A stretch of 21,823 nt of DNA, from the NCBI GenBank assembly GCA_047604965.1, contig JASGGQ010000033.1, positions 1 to 21,823 on the forward strand, in the 5' to 3' direction. The position numbers were made by a program, and so were the translations under genes. Below are positions 7,731 through 14,836 of this stretch, in pieces; within the stretch, counting starts at the first letter, position 1, and each line of letters opens with the position of its first letter. The notes beneath the pieces are model-generated. The model saw only the letters and a list, made by a program, of their open reading frames with translations, was not told the DNA's origin and did no database searches. This stretch comes from JAGIBJ01 sp047604965. GTDB taxonomy: Bacteria > Actinomycetota > Thermoleophilia > Solirubrobacterales > Solirubrobacteraceae.

Positions 7731-7737
7731 TTGGGGC

Positions 7738-7959
7738 ATGACCGTCAAGGAGCATCTTCAGCAGGTGATCGCTGAGCTCACGGAGCAGGAAGCTTCTGAC
7801 GTTCTGACGCTCGTGGCTGCTGCGAAGGCTGGGGCGACACCGGTCGATGTGTACGGAACGCCTTGGGGCAGTGTCCTGACCGGTGTAGATCCGGACGCGC
7901 TCGTCGTCACTGGCAAGCCGTCGATCGAGTTGCCCGACGGCATCCCGAACATCGAGTGA
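7738..7959 (+). CDS. Small antitoxin-like protein of unknown function
   Basis: A 73-residue acidic protein that I do not recognise. Residues 1-30 (MTVKEHLQQVIAELTEQEAS and the following LVAAAK region) should form amphipathic helices, possibly for dimerisation. The rest, rich in Pro, Gly, Asp and Val, looks extended. The ATG follows a TAGAAT box by 7 nt. The stop overlaps the GTG of the next gene (GTGA), so the two are co-translated. A small gene first and an acetyltransferase-like gene second is the order of GNAT toxin-antitoxin modules, but no DNA-binding motif such as ribbon-helix-helix is evident. The antitoxin role is therefore only a guess from context. It could equally be a subunit of, or an adaptor for, the second protein. 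Confidence 0.65.
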   Translation: MTVKEHLQQVIAELTEQEASDVLTLVAAAKAGATPVDVYGTPWGSVLTGVDPDALVVTGKPSIELPDGIPNIE

Positions 7960-8477
7960 AACCCAGCGACATCGAGGTTCGTTCGGTCACGATCGCCGAC
8001 CTCGAACTCCTTGCATCGTTCCGCTGCGCAACGACAGCGCCGTGGGAGACGACCGTCGAACAGCAGATTCGTGGCCCCTTGCCGCTCCGCTACCTCGGTT
8101 CGCCGCAACGGTTCGACGGCCGCATGCTCCTCGGACTCGACCGCAACGGAGCACTCCTCGTCGTCGGCGCACACCACATCGAACCGACAATGACGCCGGA
8201 TGTCGGCTACACCGAAGTCATTGCCGTCGCTAACGATGCGCGCGGAACCCTGATCGAACTCCCCGACGGCCGCGACATCACGCTCGGAGCGTTCATGCTC
8301 CTGACCATCTTCAAGCAAATGCGCAAGCTCGGACGACACCCCCGCACCTTCGCCCGCATCGACCGACGCAACACCCGCAGCCTCGCACTCTGCGACCGCC
8401 TCGGCCTCCACGACGAATACCCCGACCCCCACGACCCAACCCTGGTTCAGCGCTGGGGCGAACTACCCGAGAAGTAG
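7956..8477 (+). CDS. Divergent GNAT-fold acetyltransferase-like protein
   Basis: This 173-residue protein shows the outline of a GNAT fold. The N-terminus is IEVRSVTIADLELLASFR (first strand and helix), a strand at about 65-75 is GALLVVGAHH, strand 4 is EVIAVANDARG (87-97), and the C-terminal motif is IDRRNTRSLALCDRLGL (135-151), similar to the Asn-containing region before the last helix. The usual acetyl-CoA loop (Q/RxxGxG/A) is not seen after strand 4. Instead there is an insert, TLIELPDGRDITLGAF. Either it binds CoA unusually or it lost catalysis. The GTG start overlaps the small-gene stop, and no other start is needed. It lies inside the direct-repeat-bounded segment. A toxin of the TacT/AtaT kind is possible but unproven; the GNAT call is moderate. 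Confidence 0.7.
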   Translation: MKPSDIEVRSVTIADLELLASFRCATTAPWETTVEQQIRGPLPLRYLGSPQRFDGRMLLGLDRNGALLVVGAHHIEPTMTPDVGYTEVIAVANDARGTLIELPDGRDITLGAFMLLTIFKQMRKLGRHPRTFARIDRRNTRSLALCDRLGLHDEYPDPHDPTLVQRWGELPEK

Positions 8478-8751
8478 GCTCACAAACCTCTTCTCCAAAC
8501 ACTTCGAGGCACTGAAGACGTGGCGATCACAGACGGGTATGAACATCGCCATGGTGTGCAAGACGGAGCGAGGCCACTCCCAACTTATGTGGAGACGAGG
8601 CCACGCCCCGTAGGTGGTGAGCGACATAGACATCCCGCACCAGCGTCAACTCCCAGACCAGCGCCTACGTCAGCAGGCCACTACGAAGCGGCCGGTCGTG
8701 ACTGCGCACCACGTCAACGAGGGTAAAGTCGGCTCGCTCGTAGGTCGAGGG
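8478..8751. other. Non-coding stretch, probably decayed mobile DNA
   Basis: No credible gene is seen in these 274 bp between the GNAT gene and the recombinase remnant. Direct copies of CGAGGCCAC at 8569-8577 and 8596-8604 (27-bp spacing) stand out. Repeated short motifs of this kind occur at the ends of IS21-family elements, so an IS remnant is possible. No transposase sequence remains to test it. Confidence 0.4.
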
Positions 8752-9189
8752 TCACGCAGCAGTGCCTTTGCCCGACCGATCAAGCAGTGGCGCTGGCCCG
8801 TGACGACGCAGTGCCACATCGTGGTTGTGACCGATCTCGTGGCCTGTCCGCTCCGAACCAAGCGCGAGCTTGAAGGAGAGTGACGTGATCTCCGCGCGCC
8901 CCTCAGCCAGCAGCCGCAGCATCGTCCGGAATCCCGGACGCACGACCCGCCGAACCCTCTCACCACTCGGCAAAGTGACCGTTCGCTGCTTGAACGCCGA
9001 CGTATCGTTCTCGCAGACCACCTCCACGACTTCGAGCCCCTGCGCCTCCGCGAAATCCCGACAATCGGTCTCCTGTCGCGCTACCCCGCGCTCAACACCC
9101 TCGGGATCATCACTGATGCGAACATAGAGCACCGCCCGCCGCCGCGCTTCTTGCCCCGAAACCACCGGGGACTTCCCTGAACTTGCCAT
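8752..9189 (-). pseudogene. Truncated serine recombinase (resolvase/integrase N-terminus)
   Basis: The open frame gives 145 residues from the ATG at 9189 (a GTG at 9210 is also in frame). Residues 19-100 match the start of a large serine recombinase: AVLYVRISDDPEG with Tyr22, Arg24 and catalytic Ser26, then GVARQETDC, VVCENDTSAF, and RPGFRTMLRLLAEGRAE before the expected DRL region. After about residue 101 (near 8885) similarity stops. The tail TSLSFKLALGSERTGHEIG is not recombinase-like, and by eye the other two frames do not continue it. Full family members usually exceed 400 residues with a recombinase domain and zinc ribbon, so most of the protein is missing. It lies next to the right direct repeat and probably once integrated the surrounding element. 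It should be inactive. Confidence 0.75.
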
Positions 9190-9236
9190 GAGCCGCACCT
9201 CGCTCGTCACTCACGACGCAGGTACGTTCCCCACCC

Positions 9237-9256
9237 CACGGCACGCCGCTGGGCCG
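9237..9256. repeat. Right copy of the perfect 20-bp direct repeat
   Basis: This is identical to 7548-7567 and in the same orientation. It lies between the recombinase remnant start (9189) and the stop of the ABC gene (9283), so the segment ends just before the conserved block. Confidence 0.6.
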
Positions 9257-9282
9257 CACGCAGCTCATGTTGAACGAGCTTC

Positions 9283-11250
9283 TTACCCCTCGCCGGGTTC
9301 GCCGGGAGCCGCAGCGAACTGGGCGGCATAAAGGCGCGCGTACGCGCCGCCCGCCGCGATCAACTGCGGGTGGGTGCCCTGCTCGACGATCTGGCCACGC
9401 TCCATCACGAGGATCAGGTCGGCATCGCGGATCGTCGAGAGGCGATGCGCGATCACGAAGCTCGTGCGACCGGAACGCAACGTGTGCATCGCCTGCTGGA
9501 TCAGCACCTCGGTGCGCGTATCGACCGAACTGGTCGCCTCGTCGAGAATCAAGAGCGACGGCTCGGAAAGGAACGCCCGCGCGATCGTGATCAGCTGCTT
9601 CTCCCCCGCACTGACCCGGCCAGTGTCATCGTCGATCACCGTTCCATAGCCGTCCGGCAGCGTACGAATGAAATGGTCGGCGCGCGCCGCCCGTGCAGCC
9701 TCCACCACCCGCTCATGCGTCGGCGCATCGGCGCCATACGCGAGGTTCTCTTCGATCGTGCCCTCAAAGAGCCACGTGTCCTGAAGCACCATTCCCATCG
9801 CACCGCGCAACTCCTCGCGGGACATCAGCGCGATATCCACGCCGTCGAGCAAAATGCGGCCGCCGGTCAACTCGTAGAACCGCATCAGCAGATTCACCAG
9901 CGTCGTCTTCCCCGCCCCCGTCGGACCGACGATCGCGACCGTCTGCCCCGGCTCGACCGTCAACGACAACCGTTCGATCAGCGGCACCTCCGGGCGATAC
10001 CGGAACGACACCTCCTGGAACTCCACGCGGCCACGCACCACCGCCGGGCGCAGCGGCTCCACCGGCTCAGGGCTTTGCTCCGGCGCGTCGAGCAACTCGA
10101 AGATCCGCTCGGCTGACGCGACCCCTGACTGGATCAAGTTCGCCATGCTCGCGACCTGCGTCAACGGCTGGCTGAACTGACGCGAATACTGGATGAACGC
10201 CTGCACATCACCGATCGACAACGCACCGGCGGCGACCCGCAAACCGCCGACGACCGCGACCAGCACGTAGTTCAGGTTGCCGATAAACATCATCGCCGGC
10301 TGGATCAGCCCGGAGAGGAACTGCGCGCGGTAGCTGGACTCGAACAGCTGGCCGTTCTGCCGATCGAATACGTCGATCGCTTGCTGCTGGCGGCCGAAGA
10401 TCCGCACGACGTTGTGCCCGGAGATCATCTCCTCGATATGGCCGTTCAGCACCCCGGTCGTCCCCCACTGCTCAATGAAACGCGGCTGAGAACGCTTCGC
10501 AATCTGCGCCGTCACCACCACCGACAATGGCACCGTCACCAACGCAATCAACGCCAGCAACGGCGACAGCCACACCATCATCGCGAGCACCGCGACGATC
10601 GTCAGCAGCGATGTCATCAACTGGCTGAGCGACTGCTGCAACGACTGCGCGAGATTGTCGGTGTCGTTCGTCGCGCGGCTCAACACCTCCCCACGCGGCT
10701 GCCCATCAAAGTACGACAACGGCAGCCGCGTGAGCTTCGACGCGATCTGCTCGCGCAAGCGATATACGGTGCGCTGTACCAGCAGCGTCGTGATCCGCGC
10801 CTGCAACACGCCGAACGCCCACGCCGCGACATACACCAGCACGACGAGCAGCAGCGCGCGACCGAGCGCGCCGAAGTCGATCCCGCGACCGGGAATCACA
10901 TCAATCGCGCGCAGCAGCCGCGCGAGATCATCTTCGCCGCGCGCCTGAAGCCGCTCGACCGCCGCCTGCTTCGTTGTCCCCGTCAGCTGGCGACCAAAGA
11001 CGCCGCGCACGATCACATCGGTCGCATGGCCAAGCAGCCGAGGGCCGGTGGCGCTGAGCGCCACGCTGAACACGCCGAACGCCACGACGCCGAAGACCAA
11101 CCGGCGATCGGGCATCAACATGCCGATCAACCGCCGGAGCGAACTGCGGAAATCAAGCGCCTTCTCAGTCGGGCCGCTCTGCCCCATCATCCGTGCCGCG
11201 TGCCCGCCGCCCTGGTTGTGCGGGCGCATCGGCTGACGTGCCGAACTCAT
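9283..11250 (-). CDS. ABC exporter half-transporter, subunit with catalytic Walker B
   Basis: This 655-residue protein has an N-terminal six-helix exporter domain (about 50-380) and a nucleotide-binding domain (about 405-640). Walker A is GPTGAGKT (442-449), the Q-loop Gln is at 490, Walker B ends ILDE (Asp570, Glu571) and the H-loop is AHRLST (His602). The signature is altered to VSAGEKQ (546-552) instead of LSGGQ. That defect mirrors the partner: this subunit supplies the good Walker B and the partner supplies the good signature, as in TM287/288-type heterodimers. Residues about 84-125 are a hydrophilic loop between helices 1 and 2. The ATG at 11250 overlaps the partner stop (ATGA); a longer in-frame start at 11310 is less likely. 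The substrate (drug, lipid or peptide) is unknown. Confidence 0.93.
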   Translation of the reverse strand: MSSARQPMRPHNQGGGHAARMMGQSGPTEKALDFRSSLRRLIGMLMPDRRLVFGVVAFGVFSVALSATGPRLLGHATDVIVRGVFGRQLTGTTKQAAVERLQARGEDDLARLLRAIDVIPGRGIDFGALGRALLLVVLVYVAAWAFGVLQARITTLLVQRTVYRLREQIASKLTRLPLSYFDGQPRGEVLSRATNDTDNLAQSLQQSLSQLMTSLLTIVAVLAMMVWLSPLLALIALVTVPLSVVVTAQIAKRSQPRFIEQWGTTGVLNGHIEEMISGHNVVRIFGRQQQAIDVFDRQNGQLFESSYRAQFLSGLIQPAMMFIGNLNYVLVAVVGGLRVAAGALSIGDVQAFIQYSRQFSQPLTQVASMANLIQSGVASAERIFELLDAPEQSPEPVEPLRPAVVRGRVEFQEVSFRYRPEVPLIERLSLTVEPGQTVAIVGPTGAGKTTLVNLLMRFYELTGGRILLDGVDIALMSREELRGAMGMVLQDTWLFEGTIEENLAYGADAPTHERVVEAARAARADHFIRTLPDGYGTVIDDDTGRVSAGEKQLITIARAFLSEPSLLILDEATSSVDTRTEVLIQQAMHTLRSGRTSFVIAHRLSTIRDADLILVMERGQIVEQGTHPQLIAAGGAYARLYAAQFAAAPGEPGEG

Positions 11251-12986
11251 GCCGCGCCGGCCTCCTCCGCGCTGAGCTGCGACAGCACGATCTCGCGGTA
11301 GGTCGCACAACCATCCATCAGCTCGGCGTGCGTGCCGGTGCCGACGACGCGGCCGCCATCGAGCACGACGATCCGCTGCGCGTGACGGATCGTGCTGACG
11401 CGCTGCGCGACGATCACGACCGTCGCCGCGGCCGTCTCCTCGCGCAGCGCCGATCGCAGCGCCGCGTCGGTCGCATAGTCCAGCGCCGAAAACGAATCAT
11501 CGAACAGGTACACCGCCGGGCGAGCGACGAGCGCGCGGGCGATCGAAAGGCGCTGGCGCTGACCACCGGACACATTCGTGCCGCCCTGCGCGATCGGCGC
11601 GTCCAGCCCGCCCTCCAGCTCGCGTACGAACGGCGCCGCCTGCGCGATCTCCAGCGCGTGCCACAGCTCATCGTCGGTCGCGTCCGGCCGTCCGTACCGC
11701 AGGTTCGACGCGACCGTCCCTGAGAAGAGATACGGCTTCTGTGGCACGAGACTGACGGTGCGCGCCAGCAACGATGGATCGATCTGGCGGACATCGACCC
11801 CATCGATCAGCACCGCGCCCTCGGTCGCGTCGAAGAGCCTCGGGATGAGATGCAGCAACGTGGTCTTGCCGCTGCCGGTGCTGCCGATCACGGCGGTCGT
11901 CTCGCCCGGACGGCTCATCAGATCGACGCCCGCGAGCACCGGCGCCTCCGCACCGGGATAGCGGAAGCCGGCACCGCGCAACTCCAGCTCGCCACGCCCC
12001 GCCAGCGACAGCACCGGCTGCGGCGCCGTCGGCACGCTGCTCTCCGTAACGAGCACCTCCTCGATCCGCTCGGCGCACACCTCCGCGCGGGGATACATGA
12101 CGAACATGAAGGTCGCCATCATCACCGCCATCAGGATCTGCATCAGGTAGGCGAGGAACGCCGTCAGCGCGCCGATCTGCATCTCGCCCGCGTCGATCCG
12201 GTGGCCGCCGATCCAGATCACCAGCACGCTCGTGAGGTTCACGATCACGAACACCGTCGGGAACATCAACGCGATCAACCGCCCAACGGCGACCGACACG
12301 TCACGCACATCGGCGTTTGCCTTCGCGAACCGCTCGCGTTCCCGCTCATCGCGCACGAACGCGCGAATCACGCGAATCCCGGCGATCTGCTCGCGCAACA
12401 CTCGATTGACCGCATCGATCCGGCCCTGCATCACGCGGAACTGCGGGCGCATCCGCCGTACGATCGAGGTGATCACCACGGCCAATACCGGAGCGACCAA
12501 CACCAACAGCCCCGAGATCGGAACATCCTGGTGCAACGCCAGCAGGATGCTGCCAACCAACGTGATCGGTGCGGCGACCACCAGCGTGAAGGTCATCAAC
12601 GCCAGCATCTGCACCTGGAGCACGTCGTTCGTGGTGCGGGTAATCAGCGACGGGGTGCCGAACGCCGCGACCTCACGCGCCGAGAGCTGCTGGATCTTCA
12701 CGAAGACCGCAGCGCGAATATCGCGGCCGGCCGCGATCGCCGTGCGCGCACCAAAGTACACGGCACCGCCGGCACAGACCGCTTGCAGCAACGTCACGGC
12801 GAGCATCCACCCGCCGGTCCGCACGATGTACCCCGTGTCGCCGGCAACGACGCCGTCGTCGATGATGTCGGCGTTGAGCGTCGGCAAATACAGCGTCGCG
12901 ACCGTCTGCACCAGTTGCAATGCGACGACCAGCACGATCGCAGCGCGATAGGGCGCCAGATAGCGCCGAAGCAGCCGGGCCAGCAC
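11247..12986 (-). CDS. ABC exporter half-transporter, subunit with degenerate ATP site
   Basis: This 579-residue protein has an exporter membrane domain (about 10-300) and a nucleotide-binding domain (about 330-570). Walker A is GSTGSGKT (368-375) and the signature is intact (NVSGGQRQ, 471-478). Walker B reads LFDDSFSALD, placing Asp497 where the catalytic Glu should be, and the H-loop His is replaced by Gln528 (VAQRVST). The same two changes are typical of the degenerate subunit of heterodimeric exporters such as TM287. It should pair with the next gene, forming one hydrolytic and one non-hydrolytic site. The GTG start at 12986 is 6 nt after the rpe stop, so it is probably in the same transcript as rpe. 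The N-terminus (LARLLRRYLAPYR) is as expected for the family. Confidence 0.93.
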   Translation of the reverse strand: MLARLLRRYLAPYRAAIVLVVALQLVQTVATLYLPTLNADIIDDGVVAGDTGYIVRTGGWMLAVTLLQAVCAGGAVYFGARTAIAAGRDIRAAVFVKIQQLSAREVAAFGTPSLITRTTNDVLQVQMLALMTFTLVVAAPITLVGSILLALHQDVPISGLLVLVAPVLAVVITSIVRRMRPQFRVMQGRIDAVNRVLREQIAGIRVIRAFVRDERERERFAKANADVRDVSVAVGRLIALMFPTVFVIVNLTSVLVIWIGGHRIDAGEMQIGALTAFLAYLMQILMAVMMATFMFVMYPRAEVCAERIEEVLVTESSVPTAPQPVLSLAGRGELELRGAGFRYPGAEAPVLAGVDLMSRPGETTAVIGSTGSGKTTLLHLIPRLFDATEGAVLIDGVDVRQIDPSLLARTVSLVPQKPYLFSGTVASNLRYGRPDATDDELWHALEIAQAAPFVRELEGGLDAPIAQGGTNVSGGQRQRLSIARALVARPAVYLFDDSFSALDYATDAALRSALREETAAATVVIVAQRVSTIRHAQRIVVLDGGRVVGTGTHAELMDGCATYREIVLSQLSAEEAGAA

Positions 12987-12992
12987 GCGCGA

Positions 12993-13682
12993 TCAGGCCG
13001 CCGCGCGGGCGGCCCGCTCAATCGCCTGGAACGCCGCGCCAGGGTCGGCCGCGCCGAACACCGCCGAGCCGGCAACCAGCCAATGCGCGCCGGCCGCAGC
13101 GACCTGCGGCGCCGTCGTCAGATCGACCCCACCGTCCACCTGCACGATCGTGCCGGGCTGTACGGCGCCCGCGATCTGGCCGGTCTTGCCGACCGTCGCA
13201 GGGATCAGCTTCTGGCCGCCCCAGCCCGGGTTGACCGTCATGCACAGCGCGAGCCCCAGCAAATCGGCGCATTGCTCGATCGGCCCGATCGGCGTGCCAG
13301 GGCAAACGGCCAGGCCGCCGCGCACGCCAGCTTCTGTGAGCTGCTGCAAGATCCGGTGGCTGTGCGCCGTCGCCTCGGCATGGAAGGTGACGCCGCTCGC
13401 ACCCGCTTTGACGAACTCCATCACGTGCCGCTCCGGCGCGTCGATCATCAAATGCACATCGAGGTCGATCTCGCCACCAAGCCGGTCGCGCAACGCGCCG
13501 ACGATCTGCGCGCCGAAGGTGATCGGGGGCACGAAGCTGCCATCCATCACATCGCAATGGATCACCCGTGCGCCAGCATCGATGATCTCCTCGACGGCGC
13601 TCCCAAGCGCCGCGAAATCAGCCGACAAGATCGACGGCAAAATCTCGATCGACGGCTCGGTGGTTTGGATCGGCAAGCGCAT
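12993..13682 (-). CDS. rpe: Ribulose-phosphate 3-epimerase
   Basis: A 229-residue TIM-barrel enzyme interconverting ribulose 5-phosphate and xylulose 5-phosphate in the pentose phosphate pathway, in the cytosol. Visible motifs are PSILSADF (16-23), HCDVMDG (42-48, metal His42 and Asp44), DVHLMI (His77), FHAEA (His101), TVNPGWGGQ (149-157) and VDGGV (Asp183). All metal and catalytic residues are present. VNPGW in place of the commoner VNPGF is a mild variant. The ATG at 13682 is chosen because the upstream 23 codons (to 13751) are arginine-rich and not family-like. A TAGGCT box lies 10 nt upstream. It follows the translation-gene cluster, as in many bacteria, and is tightly linked to the ABC genes. 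Confidence 0.95.
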   Translation of the reverse strand: MRLPIQTTEPSIEILPSILSADFAALGSAVEEIIDAGARVIHCDVMDGSFVPPITFGAQIVGALRDRLGGEIDLDVHLMIDAPERHVMEFVKAGASGVTFHAEATAHSHRILQQLTEAGVRGGLAVCPGTPIGPIEQCADLLGLALCMTVNPGWGGQKLIPATVGKTGQIAGAVQPGTIVQVDGGVDLTTAPQVAAAGAHWLVAGSAVFGAADPGAAFQAIERAARAAA

Positions 13683-13821
13683 CCGGTGGCGCAGCCTAGC
13701 GCCCCGCGCCGACGCGCCGCAACGATCCTCCCGCCAAGCGTCTCCAGCCACCCGGAATGATCATTCAGTGCGATTCCGACGGGGTCGTTCCGTCGCGCGC
13801 AGCGCCGGCGGACGAGGCGCG

Positions 13822-14040
13822 CTACATCGTGCGCAGCAGCGAGGTGCCGCAGTGGCCGCAGATCGGCGCACGGCCAGCGATCGATGTCGCGATCGTCGCA
13901 TGTTCGCCGCAGCTCGGGCAGACCGACACCAGTTCGAAGCGGCGCAGGCACCGATCACAACGGAACCGGCCAGGGAGGTTCGTCGGGCCGAGGTGCCCTT
14001 GGCGGCAGCTCGGACATACGCTCCCCGTCGACATCCTCAT
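13822..14040 (-). CDS. Small double zinc-ribbon protein
   Basis: A 72-residue protein with four CxxC pairs: Cys9/12, Cys28/31, Cys41/44 and Cys61/64. These can form two zinc ribbons (9-31 and 41-64). Between them is RFRCDRCLRRFELVSVCPSCGEHATI, with conserved-looking spacing. No catalytic domain is present. The frame is open far upstream, but that part is arginine/cysteine-rich noise, so the ATG at 14040 (or 14034) is taken as the start. It lies in line with the HAD gene (100-bp gap) and rpe (139-bp gap) and is probably co-transcribed. Its function is unknown; nucleic-acid or protein binding is the usual role of such ribbons. Confidence 0.8.
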   Translation of the reverse strand: MRMSTGSVCPSCRQGHLGPTNLPGRFRCDRCLRRFELVSVCPSCGEHATIATSIAGRAPICGHCGTSLLRTM

Positions 14041-14140
14041 GGAGTGTGACGGACCGGCCGGGCGGAGCGTGCAGCGCAACATGCGCGCGAGGCGCCGCGC
14101 CGCGCGCCGCAGCCCGATCCCCAGCGGGCCATTGGCCTCG

Positions 14141-14836
14141 TCACCCGGCCGTCCCGACCAGCCCAAGCAGCTCCGGCAGCGCGCGCAAATCATCGAACGG
14201 TTCAGCGCCCGCCGCCAGCAGCCGGGCCCGATCTTCGTCAGCGGCATAGCCGAGCACGCGCATCCCGGCGGCGACCGCACCGATCACGCCCGGCACCGAA
14301 TCCTCGACGACGACGCAGCCCGCCGGCTCGACCCCCAAACGCGACGCGGCCAACAGGTACAGATCGGGGTGCGGTTTGCCGCGCTCTACATCGTCGCCGG
14401 AGAAGATCGGGGCGCTGCCAAGCACCACGTCCATCCCACTGGCCGGCAACGTCACCGCCATCTTCTCGCGCGCGCCCTGCGACACCACGGCGATCGGGAT
14501 CCCAGCACGCCGCACCGCGCCGACCGCCGCTGCGGCGCCGGGCAGCTGCGCCACGCCGTCACGGTAGATCTCCAGCCGCCGCGCGATGAACTGCTCCATC
14601 CAGCGCGCCGGAAGCTCGCCGCCGAGCAGCCGCGCCGACTCCCGCTCGATCCACGGCAGCGACGTACCCTTCATTCGTACGCGCAGCTCGTCGCCGTCGG
14701 TCGGTATGCCGTGCTGCATGAGCATCTGCGCAAGCACCCGGCTGCTCGTGACCTCGGTGTCGACCAGCACGCCATCGCAGTCAAAGAGCACGGCATCAGG
14801 AGGCGCAGCCGCTGCCGGCGACGACGAATCAGCCAC
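14141..14836 (-). CDS. HAD superfamily phosphatase/phosphoglucomutase-like hydrolase
   Basis: This 231-residue HAD subfamily IA protein has a helical cap. Motif I is FDCDGVLVDTE (nucleophile Asp19, acid/base Asp21), motif II is VVSQG (Ser119), motif III is RGKPHPD (Lys154) and motif IV is VVEDS (Glu178, Asp179). The pattern fits beta-phosphoglucomutase-like or sugar-phosphate phosphatases; the substrate cannot be chosen. The GTG start at 14836 overlaps the end of rsmB by 8 nt, so it is co-translated with the methyltransferase gene. The next gene downstream is the zinc-ribbon protein. It has no signal peptide and is probably cytosolic. Confidence 0.88.
   Translation of the reverse strand: MADSSSPAAAAPPDAVLFDCDGVLVDTEVTSSRVLAQMLMQHGIPTDGDELRVRMKGTSLPWIERESARLLGGELPARWMEQFIARRLEIYRDGVAQLPGAAAAVGAVRRAGIPIAVVSQGAREKMAVTLPASGMDVVLGSAPIFSGDDVERGKPHPDLYLLAASRLGVEPAGCVVVEDSVPGVIGAVAAGMRVLGYAADEDRARLLAAGAEPFDDLRALPELLGLVGTAG

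Larger units (their letters stand above)
7433..7737. other. Divergent intergenic region upstream of the reductase and the small-protein gene
   Basis: These 305 bp contain no credible gene. They hold the left copy of the 20-bp direct repeat (7548-7567), a 12-bp palindrome CGCCGGCCGGCG at 7464-7475 that lies 31 bp from the reductase start, and TANNNT boxes next to both start codons. The palindrome may be an operator but is short and GC-rich, so chance is possible. Confidence 0.5.
7548..9256. mobile_element. Candidate remnant of a small integrative element
   Basis: The segment is bounded by the perfect 20-bp direct repeats. It carries a two-gene GNAT module on the plus strand and, at the right end, the N-terminal part of a serine recombinase whose start lies 47 bp from the right repeat. 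A recombinase gene beside one attachment site is the usual plan of integrative elements. The truncated recombinase means it is probably immobile now. The boundaries are inferred; no empty site was compared. Confidence 0.45.

Noticed and set aside
8614..8883. Plus-strand frame across the recombinase remnant
   Set aside because: No family resemblance and no start signal; it only reflects the degraded minus-strand sequence.
11850..13760. Long plus-strand open frame opposite the ABC and rpe genes
   Set aside because: Composition is His/Arg/Gln-rich noise typical of antisense frames; the minus-strand genes have all their motifs.
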